DNA of 64,000 bases from Agriotes lineatus (lineage: Eukaryota; Arthropoda; Insecta; Coleoptera; Elateridae). The DNA is taken from the NCBI GenBank assembly GCA_940337035.1, contig CALNHX010003276.1, positions 62,001 through 126,000 of the forward strand. Reading direction: 5' to 3'. Under the pieces are notes generated by a model. That model had not been told where the DNA came from and did no database searches. It saw nothing but the letters and a program-made list of their open reading frames with translations. The translations under genes and the position numbers were made by a program. Each line of letters begins with the position of its first letter. Within the stretch, counting starts at the first letter, position 1. Below are positions 11,685-23,600 of the stretch, piece by piece.

Positions 11685-14600
11685 GTATAACTCATATAAT
11701 AAAAAATTATAGCCCTGCATTGTTCAAACTTATTGCAGAAATTGGGAAAAGGAACTAGTAAGAGTAAAAGAGAAGAAGCAACGGCCAGAGCTACTTAAGG
11801 CTATCACAAGGACCTTCATAAAACCATATTCGATATACGGAATAGAACTTTTCTTCCAATGTATTGTGTTAAAGTATGTATTATTAACTGCATATCTATA
11901 CAGTATAATAATTTCTATATTTACAGAATGACGCAACCATTAGTCCTTGCAGGATTAATAAGATATTTTGACCATTCGAAAAGCACATCTCTTCAAGAGG
12001 GGTGGTTGCTGGCAGCAGGTGTCATTGTGATGGCATTCGTAAATGTCATAATAATGCATCATGCTACTTTGGGACAACAGAGAATAGGAATGCAATGCAG
12101 AGTAGCTACATGTTCTTTGATTTATCGAAAGGTAAGATTTTAGTTGTACAAATAGGTACATGCATGAACAAAAGTATTGTATATACAGGGTGAGTTCATA
12201 TTTTCTGTATGCCCATGGGATCTCAAAAACTACATATAGCAAATAGAGAAATAGTATTAAATCAAGCTCATAAAAAACTGTGCTTGTTTTGCCATAGTTC
12301 CTGCAAACTGTGATACCCATGGATAAAAACTCACTTTCTATATTTTATTATTTATATGTTTTTATTATCTTAATGGTTTATGGAATGATTCTGACATTAT
12401 TTTTATAATATTAATCCATAAAGTAGTAGTTGATAAAGCAAATAATACAAATTTCGAAACACATATGCAGTATGTGTCTTGACAGTGACCAATTTTTAGC
12501 TTCTTCGATTAAACAAAGCATCAGTAGCGCAGACTGCTGCAGGACAAGTGGTGAATTTACTCTCTAATGATGTAGCTAGATTTGATCTGGTACCTGCTTT
12601 CTTGCATTACATATGGATAATGCCTATACAGACAATTGTGGCGGGTTGCATTATGTACAACAGTATTGGTTATGCCGCTCTTGCAGGTATTGTAGCAATC
12701 ACCATACAAGCAGTGCCTTTGCAAGGTATTTTTTATGATGAGTGTTTAGTTTCTCAATAATTTTAATAGTAAATTGTAGGTTATTTATCTCATTTACAAG
12801 GAAAACTAAGGTATAAGATAGCAAACCGCACTGATCGCAGGGTGCAATTAATGAATGAAATTACAGCTGGAATACAGGTTATCAAGATGTACGCTTGGGA
12901 AAAACCGTTTGAAAAAATGGTTATTACCGCTAGAAAGTACGTATACATCAGCAATGAATAATAGTTATTTATGTATCAAGAGTGTAAAACAGACGTTTCT
13001 GGCCCGCAGTGTGAAAGTTATAGCACGAGGTGCAAAGCACTGAGGGCTATAACATGACAATGCCCAAAGACGCTGTTTACGCCTGAGTTGCATACAACAC
13101 TTTATGTACAATCGAAATTTTAAAAAGGCAGATTGTAAATGAAAATGGGGCACTTCTTACGATTATTTTAGCTGAATAGTACCTTTATAACTAGATAAAA
13201 AAAAAATCGCTCTCTAAAATGACGTCTGCTTGTGATAAAATTCTTTTATATGTTTTTATATGTTCCTCTCTAAATACTTTTTACAAAGAGCGAATATGTT
13301 CATTATTAATTTCTCAGAATATTTTATTTTGAAATAAAATTCTGCTTGCACAAGATGGTAATTCAAATACAGACATTTTTTCGTTAAAGATATAGTTACT
13401 GTGATGGTTTTATCTACTACATAAACACTTTTTGTGGATGTTGTAGAATGTTATCATCTCTGGTTTTTGTTGATATTAGTAGAATCAATTAGATCATTAT
13501 TTAAGTAATAATAACACACGAAATACTGTTGAATTTTTTTATAAAATTTGTAACATGGATGCTTTTGTGAAAGCCTGAAAGGAACCTGGAAGATGAGCAG
13601 TGAAAGATTAAAAACTTGCAAAAGAGGGTTAAAAACATCCTAATAGCTAAAGAAGAGGAAAATCAAAATAACCAGAAATTTTTATTCCAAAATTTCTCAC
13701 TCTTTCAAACTATCACACCAAAATTTGTTCAAAATTAACAGTTTTCAAAAAGGAAAACATTTACCAAATGAACATTTTATTTAAGATAAACAATATTTGT
13801 TAAATTACAGTCTTGTTTTCGTTTTTAATTGATCCACTTTTTTTCATTTTCCTTTCTGTCTTATTCATAGTGACTATTCTCTACTTGATTTTTGTTTTTA
13901 CTAGTAAATGGTCCCAAGTCGCAATTTGTACTTTCATAGGTTCCGATGTCCCTTAGTGCTGTTGCTCACCTTTGGGATGCTAAGACATGATCTATTTGAT
14001 TAATGCTTTCCATTCTTGGTGTTCCCCATATTCCTTTATTAATGGACTTATTTACAAAACGTACTTCTTATCTTCAATTTTAATTCTTGGCATAATCTTT
14101 CATTTTCCCATTTATATGTTCTGTTATAGACCTCTTTGTTTCCAAGCTTGGCATTGAGTCATATCTGAATTTTTTAACTGTGTGTCTGTCTATGTGTTTG
14201 TGCATTTTTCTGAATACAACCTATTTCAACATTTACAATTACAAATACACATTTTCTTAACTAATAATTTTGTAATAACAAAAATGGGAATAAGAATAGT
14301 GGAGTACGAAATAGATAATATAATAACGGGTAGAGATTCAAAAACCAAATGAAGTTAGACCAGTGAGAGTAGGACTGACGACTAAAGTTAAAAACATAGA
14401 AATAATGAGAAACGTAAAAAAACTTAAAGGAACAGAAATATGGATTAAAGAAGATCAAGACAATAAAACAAGGGAAACAAGGAAAAATTTAACACCATAT
14501 ATGATAGACAGAAAGAAAACAGAACATTTTTTGTGGACGATAAGTTAATTATTAATGGGGAGAAATGGAAGTACGAAGTAATGGTGGAAACAGAAGAAGA

Positions 14601-17600
14601 AACCAAAGAAAAAGGTAAGGCAAGAAAGAACGAGGAAAAGGAGGCTCAAAAAAAAAGATCAAGATCTACAGATGAAGAGACAGAAAGATCCCCCAAAGAA
14701 ACAGCTAACAAAGGAGCAATCCCAAAAAGAAACAGATACTGGACTCAAACTTTATTAGCTTCACAGACAAGTCGTCAGCAGATGAAGAAGAAGCATTAAA
14801 AAAAGACCTAGGGAGGATTACAAACATAAAACGATGCCAACAGCAACAAGAGTCAAAAAACTAACAAAAACAAGAAGCCGGACAGAAATACAGATAACGA
14901 CATGCGAAGAAGTAGGACCAAGAGAGAAAATAAAGGAGAGCACCAAGAAAGATTATCAAACCGGAAAAGAAAAAGAATACATAGAAAAGTTAATCATAGG
15001 GACGTGGAATATAACGTCACGAAAAGAAATGGAACTAGTAGATGAAATGGAAAAATGGAAGATGCAAATAATGGGAATAAGTAAAACGAAGAAGATGGGG
15101 AGGGGAGTTAAAAGCATAAATAACAACTATAACTTATACAACTTAGGGGTCCAACAAGGATCTAGAGCAAAGGAGGGAGTAGGAATAGTAGCAATTGGAG
15201 AAATAGACAAATATACCTATGGGCCCAAAATTATATATAACAGCAATGAGATAACATGAACAAGATAATAATATGTAACGCTTGAGTAAGAAAGAGGTAA
15301 ATATAGGAGCAAATACTCGAGTAGGCTTTACGCTCATTTTAATTATGATAGATGTCAACCAAACATGCCTACTAAAATAATTTTTTCGTACGGTCATCTC
15401 TTTCGTACTCGAGCATTCTATTTTGTTGTTCATGTTATCTCATTGCTGTTATATACCATGTGTTCGTTTTAAAAGTTTACATAGGGGATGCTCGTATGTA
15501 TGCTAAAAAGAAAAATTCCCCTATTTTTTATTGTTTTACCCTGTATGTAGGCAACCAGTTATACAGCAAACTTGAATTTTAAAGAGTTTTAATTTAAAAC
15601 AAATAGCATGCTGTGGAAAAAAATACGTGAATTTTTATTTTTAAAAAGAATGCATGGTATAATAAAATTATGGCCCCATCCGTATGTATAACAGAATATG
15701 AAATAAGATCATCAAGAATAATAGGGATAAAAATTGAAACGAAGAAGACACTGAATGTAATACCGTTATATGCCCCAACTGAAGGATCACAAGCAAAAAT
15801 AGTAGATGAATTCTATAAAGATTTACAACAGGTACTAGATAGAACAAAAGAGAAAAATTATAGAGTAATGATAATAGGTGATTGGAACACCAGGATAGGG
15901 AACGATATAAATGCAGGAATGGGAACAATAGACATATGTGGCGAAAAAGAAAAGAATAGAAACGGAAAGAAAATTATGGAATTTTGCCAGATCAATAATC
16001 TAAGAATTGGAAATACACTATGGTATCAAGCGATAGAGGATAAGTACACATTTATAGGGGAAGAACGAAATGCCGAAGTAGATTACATAGTGTATACAAA
16101 GGAAATGAAAGAAGAAATAAAACAGATAAAAACAAGAAAGGAAGCAGAATTTAGCACACAGCATAGATTAGTAATGGCGGAATTGCAAATTACAACCAGA
16201 AAACAAGAAAATAAGAGGGAATACTGTACAATAAAAGTAAGTAATTTAAAGAATGAACAGTTAAAAGATAAATACCAAACAGAGATGGATAGGAAATTTA
16301 GACAATTGGAGTTAATTAAAAAATGGAATATGGAAGAAAGATGGGAGATCATGAAGGAGATAATGTACAGAATAGCATTAGATATTTGTGGAATAACGAA
16401 CTTTAACAATAACTGTAAGAGAACAAGCTGGTGGACACAAGAAGTAAAGGAAAAAATTAAAGAAAAGAAGCAGGCCCGGAAAAAATATACAAACACAAAA
16501 AGGGAGGAAGATGAGACAGAATATATAAGAAGAAGAAGAAACATAGGAAAAACGACAGTAAAAGTAGCGAAACAAAGAAGCTGGGAGGAATTTGGAAGAC
16601 AATTGAACAAAAATATAAGACAAACAATAGATTATTCTGGAATAAAATTAAGGCATTTAAGGGACAGAAACAGAAAGAAATTAAAGGAATAAGAAATAAA
16701 AACAAGGAGCTACAATTGGATTCAACGCATATTCTCAAAACATGGAGAGAACACTATGGAAAAGTTTGACCTAAAAGAGGACAGAGTAGAAAGAGAATAC
16801 GAGGGTGATTCAAATTTGACCTGCATTTTATTTTTTTATGAACATAATTGTAGAGATACTGTAACGCGGTTTTACATTCATCGAAGTAGGCATGTTAGCT
16901 AAGGCCATAAACTACTACACCTTGATTGTGTCAATACTGTCATTTGTATTAAGAATGTCGTGCAACAATGTGTCAAATTCTGTTGCACAACGTCTAATTA
17001 TTAAGGTTCCTTTCAATGAAGGTATAAAAGCGACTGATATTCATCAGAGATTTGATAAACAGTTTGAATAAGGTTGTTTATCACTCAAAACAGTCTTTGA
17101 ATGGTGTAAATCCTTCCACGATGGTCGTGAACGCGTGTCGAACTTGCTGCATGCTGCCCGTCAAACGTCTGCTGTGAATCTAGGGAATATTCAAAAAGTT
17201 GCCCAACTGACCCGGAGCAATAGGCGAATATCTGTGAAGGGAATTGCTGGGATTGTAAACACCAGTGTTGGTAGTGTTCACACTATTGTCCACGACAAGC
17301 TTAAATCTAGTAAAGTTAGCGCCAGGTGGGTTTTAAAACAATTTTCCGCGGAACAACAGCAGAAACGACTACAGGTTTGCAGAGAACTCGGGCTTCGCTA
17401 CGAGTATGAAAACGATGACTTTTTGTCACGTTAAATTGAACTGGGAAGTGCTGCCTCACCCCCCACATAGTCCGGACTTGGCCCCAAGTGACTATCATCT
17501 CCTTAACCCCTTAAAAAATTCTTGGGAGGCAAGCGCTTTGCCTTTAATGAGGAAGTGAAGAATCCGGTGCAAAATTGGCTATGTAGTCAACCAAAATATT

Positions 17601-20600
17601 TTTTTTAGACGGGAATACAGAAACCCACGGAGCGATGGGACAAGTGTATTTTAAAGGGGTGTTGTTACTTAGAAAAATGATGTAGCTATAATATTAATTT
17701 GTAGTTTGTATCGACCAGAAAAAAATAAAATGCAGGTCAAATTTGAATCGCCCTCGTATATAAGTAGAGAAAGACAGGAAGAAAAGGAAGTAGATAGAGA
17801 CATAGAAATGGAAGAACTAGAGAAAGCATTGAAAAATTAAAAATAGGAAAAGCACCCAGAGAAGACACAATAGATCCAGAGATGGTAAAATATCTGGTAC
17901 CACAAGGGAAAAGATGGCTTCTGGAGATTTATAGAGTGGCCTGCAGAACAAACCAAATACCTGCAGAGTGGGAAAACAACATAATTCTGCCAATATATAA
18001 AAAAAGCGATATGACAGAATATGATAAGTATAGAATGATATGTCTGGCATCAGTGATAAGTAAAGGATATACAAGAATAATACAAGAAAGAATAAGGAAC
18101 CAGATAGAAAATTAATTAGAAGAGGAGCAGGCGGGATTTAGATAACATAGACAAACAACAGACAATATATTTATTATAAGAAGCGTAATGCAAATATTCG
18201 AACAAACAGGGGAACAATTAATCCTAGTATTTATAGACCTTAAAGCAGATTATGATACAGTTCAAAACGAAGTAATACAAAATGCAATGGAAAGTTTAGA
18301 AATATCTTAAAAGTTGATAACAGTGGTAAATAGTATCTATTGAAATGTGAGAGTACGAATACACATAAATGGAGAAAAATCGGAAGAGCTATATTTTAAG
18401 AAAGGCATAAAGCAAGGAGACAGTCTTAGCCCGTTACTATTTATAATAGTAATGAACAGAGTACTAAAAATGCAAGAGAAAACACCGCTAAATTACTAAC
18501 TCGTTTAGGACACAGAAACTTAAACCCCATAGAAGTGGACTGCCTAATGTATGCGGATGATGTGGTACTGATGGCAGATAGTTATTCCAAAATGCAAAAA
18601 TTAATAAAGATATGGGAAGAAGAAATAAACAAAATGAAAATGGAAATAAATACGTGTAAAACACAGCTAATGGTGATAAACAAGAAACAACAACAAAAAA
18701 AAATACACAGATAACACGCAATTAGCAGATCCTAGAAGAGGTTACTACCTTTGAATATCGGGGCAATATCATTACAGATGAAGGTAAAATGGAATTGAAC
18801 ATGGCCAGTAAAATAAGAAAAGCAACAAGAATATATTACACATTAAATAGCACAATAATGGAAAAAAGGGAAATGGAAAACAAAACCCAATTGACAATAT
18901 ACAACACTATAACAATACCAGTATTGTTATATGGTAGCAAGGCATGGGTAGTCCAATAAAACCAAAAGAGCAACATTAATGCAATAGAGATGAGATAGTT
19001 GAGAAAAATTATGGGGAAAACAAAGTAAGACAGAATGACGAACCAATTATACAGAAGATGGAAAGAAGACAAATGGAATGGTATGGACACCTAACAAGAA
19101 TGAACCGGAATAGACTGCCACGGAAAATACTAGAAATCAGAAGTGATAAAAAACGAAGAAAGGGCGGACCACAAAAGACATGGAACCAAGAAATAGCAAA
19201 GATAGGAAAATGAAAAGAAAAATGCAAGAAACGAAAATATTAGTAAGAGATAGAGTGAGATGGAAGAAATGGCTAAAAGAAGACGAACCTTAAATTCCGA
19301 CGCTCACAAGGGCACAAGGAAAAGAGAAAGAAGAAGAAATATATTTGACATTAAAAACTATTTTGACAAGGCAGTTCATATAAGTTACAAAAATCCCTTT
19401 GAAGTGTTGCATACCAAACTACCAAGCTGCAAGTCAGCTTACGCTTTATCAGTTGCTCCATGTGTTAGCGTGTTCAAGTTTCCATCTAATGAAATGGCAG
19501 CACAAAAATGTAAGGAAGTTTTGCATTTAGAAGACTGGCGGATTGGAAAGCCTAGTGTTGTGTGTGAAAAGCACTTTAAAATAGCGGATATAAAAGGTAA
19601 TAAGATGAAGAGACTTGTTCCTACTTCAATCACTAGCTTCTAGGCAAGTTATTTTGAAGAAATTACTGGTTTAGATAAAGTCAAAATTAGTAGCAATGAA
19701 GAATTAAGTACCTGCCCATTAGCAATTATTTTTAAATCAAAGTGACGCACTACAATGTAAATAGCAATGATTTTATAGATTTTTTTTCTGGTATGTATCA
19801 CAATGACAGAAACAGTGCACTGACAGATTATTCATTTAGTGACCAAAACTAGTAATGTTTTGCTAAAGGTTGGCGCAGCCATGTTGCCAGATTGTGGTAG
19901 ACCATTCCAAGGGTCACTTTATAGGCCCAGTGTCATGGCCTGGAACAATATAGACCGCCTTGATAATAATGATCATTAAGAAATTAAAAATGAACATTAA
20001 ACTTTGGAAATCTGTATCTTCTTCAACATTATATGCATTAATAGTATATTATGTATCAAGTACGCAAAATGGATACGTGATGCATACAAGATTTTTTGGT
20101 ATCAGTTCTGCAAATTGTCTGATTAAGTCAGAAAAATGTAAATTATTTTCAATTAAAAAAAATGTGTTGGTAAGTTATCTTTCAGTCCGCTAATAGTATA
20201 TTATGATACGAGTTTTATAAGAAGCATTTTGTATCACGCACAGGTTTAGGGTACGACGAACGAAGCGAGTGCCTTAAAGGAGTAAGTGCGACAAAATGCC
20301 TTATAAACGAGGTATCATACGGTATTTTATCAACTTTGCCACCTTTTTAAACAAAAAAATAAAATTTCAAAATCTAAGCTATTTCGCGGCAGTTGGCAAC
20401 ATTTGTGCGGTGCAATAAAGGCGGCTATTGGCAGTTCGATATGTACATGGAGTGAAGTACCTATGGTTGCCAACGTTAAAAAAATTTTTACTTCGTCTTT
20501 AGTATTTTTATTATTGCATCGCTTTTTGTCTATTATGATACACAAACAAGTATCGTAATAGCCTCAGTACGAACACAAAGTAGATAAAACCCATTAAAGT

Positions 20601-23600
20601 ACTCAACTCAGTCCGCTAAAATCCATTAAGGTACTATTCTGCTAGTCCACTAAAATAGCATTTTGCGGAGTCTGTTAAGTATAATTTTGCGGGGCATGTA
20701 ACAAAAAATTTATTAAAGATACTTCTACTATTATTTGAAATATACTTCCACCTCAGGTTTATAATATTGAAATACTCTGTATATGGATATGATGATTAGC
20801 ACATAATAACATGAAGTTTATTGCCTGAAAATTATGTTTACCCATTTCATATTTTAGGTTGGAAATAGATGTAATAACAGTGACATCTTACATCCGTGGG
20901 TTTGTGGTGGCACTCATGGTATTTACAGAAAGGTTTACTTTATTTTTAACCGTAATAACTTACGTACTTCTTGGGAACAGATTAACGGGTGATAAAGTGT
21001 TTTCTATGGCTCAATTTTTTAACACTATACAATTATACATGGCCATATTTTACCCATTGGCTCTCGCTTTTTATGCAGAAGCAAAGATATCAGTTAAGAG
21101 AATAGAGGTAAAAATTCTATAAGTTACCCTCGCTTTAATCTTATATAAAATTACTTTATGTTCAGGACTTTTTACTTCAAGAAGAAACAATGAAAGCTGT
21201 TGAACGAGATGAAGAAACAGAAACGGAAAAGTGCGGGACAATAAAGATAAGCCATGGAAAAGCAAGCTGGATTCCAAACCCTATAATTGACACTTTAAGC
21301 AATTTAAACTTGGATATAAAACCTGGCACTCTTTGTGCTGTAGTAGGCCAAGTGGGGTCTGGCAAAAGTTCCTTGTTGCAGTTATTATTGAAAGAATTGC
21401 CACTTAACGGTGGAAAATTGGATATAGTGGGCAAAGTGTCCTATGCTTCACAAGAACCATGGCTCTTCGTGTCGACAGTTCGAAATAACATACTCTTTGG
21501 ACTTCCATACACCAAAAGCAGATACAAGAACATCGTACAGGTGTGTGCTTTGGAAAGAGATATGGAGTTGTTTCCCAACGGAGACCGCACTCTCGTCGGC
21601 GAACGAGGTGTGTCTCTAAGTGGAGGCCAGAGGGCTAGAATTAATTTAGCAAGGGCAGTATACAGACAAGCTGACATTTATCTCTTTGATGACCCTTTAT
21701 CAGCTGTTGATACTCACGTCGGCAAGCACCTGTTTGAGGAATGCATCTTAAAATATTTGGGAGATAAAACTAGAATTTTAGTTACGCATCAACTGCAGTT
21801 TTTAAAACATGCTGATTTGGTTATTATTATAAACAATGTAAATATATTAATTGATTTTTGTAATATTTTTGTTAATAATGTGTTTTTAGGGACAAATTGA
21901 TAGAGTTGGCACTTATAATGAACTGATTGATCGTGAACTTGCCCATTTACGTCATGAAAACAGTCCAGAAGAAACTGAAAAACCTGTGGAAAATAAGCCA
22001 CGTGTCCGACTTATGTCCTTAACCTCACATACTGTTAGTATTTTGCTGTTATACACGATTAAAGTTTTTCCACTGTAATGTACTTGTAATTGAATGCAAC
22101 TGTGCCTTTCTTAATATGAGAAAGTCACAATCCGCTTTGCCAATTATTTATATTTGAAATATTCTAGAGTACTACTGTGGATGAAGATGAAGAAAATGAA
22201 CCACAGGAAACTCAGGAATTAATGGAAAAGGGGGCCATATCATCTTCGTTGTACTGGTCATATTTTCGTGAAGGAGGAGGCGTACTATTTTTATTGTTTT
22301 TCGCAACAATGCTAATTTTAGCACAAGTTGCATGTAACGGCTCAGACATATGGGTTACATATTGGTAAGCAATTTTGCTGGTTGATAATTATGTTCTAAA
22401 CTTTGATTTTAGGACAAATGGAGAAGAAGCACGCTACAGAGAATCTTTAAACCTTGCAAACAATAATATTAATAATAACACTGATGCAATAGAGAAGTTA
22501 AGCATAAATGGAGTAACTGATATAATGGATAACGTGACCACGGTATTCCCTGACATTTTTGATAATGCCACAACTACCGAATATCCTGAAGAATATACAA
22601 CATTAAAATCTGATAATTTTACACTGGAGTCGCTTAGTCAAGTTATCAATGATACAAACTCGATTGCAAATGCTACTCAGCTATACCTAAATGCAACAGA
22701 ACCACCAACACCGGTATATTCACAGTCGACATATATCTACATATATACTGCTTTAATTGTAGCAGCAATTGTTTTAACTACGTTTCGATCATTTTTGTTC
22801 TTTAAAATTTGCATGAATGCTTCGAGGGGATTGCATAATACAATGTTCAACAACGTGTTAAAAGCAACAATGAGATTTTTTGACACCAACCCATCAGGTA
22901 ATTTTGAATGGAATTTTAAAATGCCTTTTTATTAGTAACAAATTCCAGGGCGTATTTTGAACAGATTTTCAAAGGATATGGGTGCTGTGGATGAAATACT
23001 TCCAAAGGCGATGCTTGATGCTTTTCAAATTTTTATGGTCATGTCAGGTATTTTAGCCATGGTCTTTATCGTCACCCCTTGGATGATCATCCCCACTGTT
23101 ATTCTGGCTGTATTATTTTATGGTGTCAGAAAGATATACCTGGCCAGTGCCCAGAATATAAAACGGCTTGAAGGAATAAGTAAGTAAACTAAAGTTGTTT
23201 CAATTTGTAGTCAGCGATGTACAGTCGGCGCCTTAAAAATCGACACAACTATGATATATTTTGCATGTATTTTTAAGTGTATGAACTGGACTTTTGCAGT
23301 TATTATGGTTTTAATTATTATGTCAGATTGTTTATTGTTTGTCAATTATGAAATACGATCTCACATTAATGAAGTAACCGGAGCAAGAATACTCCAAAGA
23401 CTAGAAGAACATATTACGTGTCACGATTTCTAAAGCGCCGACTGTACAATGTGTGAGTATTTTTTTGAGATATTTTTCCTCAGTGCAGCAACTTCTACTG
23501 CATATAAATTCTCATTTCTCAGTTAACATCTTTTGTAATAATTCTCTTTCAAAACTTTACCAGTAATTGTATTATTCAGATTTTGTAGAGCAAACCAGTG

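Larger units (their letters stand above)
14989..16692 (+). pseudogene. LINE AP-type endonuclease, interrupted by a MITE
   Basis: The first part reads LIIGTWNITSRKEMELVDEM with MGISKTKK, the N-terminal endonuclease motifs (normal form GTWNV, E-K). The reading is broken at 15215 by MITE A and resumes at about 15684 with CITEYEIRSSRIIGIKI, NVIPLYAPTEG, MIIGDWNTRIGND, NGKKIMEFCQINNLRIGNT, YTFIGEERNAEVDYIVYTKE and FSTQHRLVMAEL. Several catalytic positions are altered (STQH in place of SDH). Followed by a lysine-rich linker up to 16692. Confidence 0.82.
14281..19335 (+). mobile_element. Decayed endonuclease/RT LINE in ABCC intron
   Basis: An A-rich non-LTR element, about 3.6 kb after removing two insertions. 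Order: lysine/glutamate-rich ORF1-like stretch (14363-14980), endonuclease (14989-15215, then 15684 onward), linker, RT (17770-18720) and the C-terminal LYGSKAW-type block (18920). It ends near a GAAGAAGAA tail at 19330. Many stops and frameshifts; some frames are still long (15670-16692). Its style resembles RTE-like or 'craniofacial development protein 2-like' LINEs. Clade not certain. Sits sense to the ABCC gene. Confidence 0.8.

Noticed and set aside
12184..12345. Possible MITE with ACAGGGTGAGTT and AACTCAC ends in an ABCC intron
   Set aside because: The inverted match is short and full of gaps, and no flanking duplication is seen.
16083..16738. Long - strand open frames opposite the LINE endonuclease
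   Set aside because: Hydrophobic low-complexity shadows of the A-rich sense strand; no motif.
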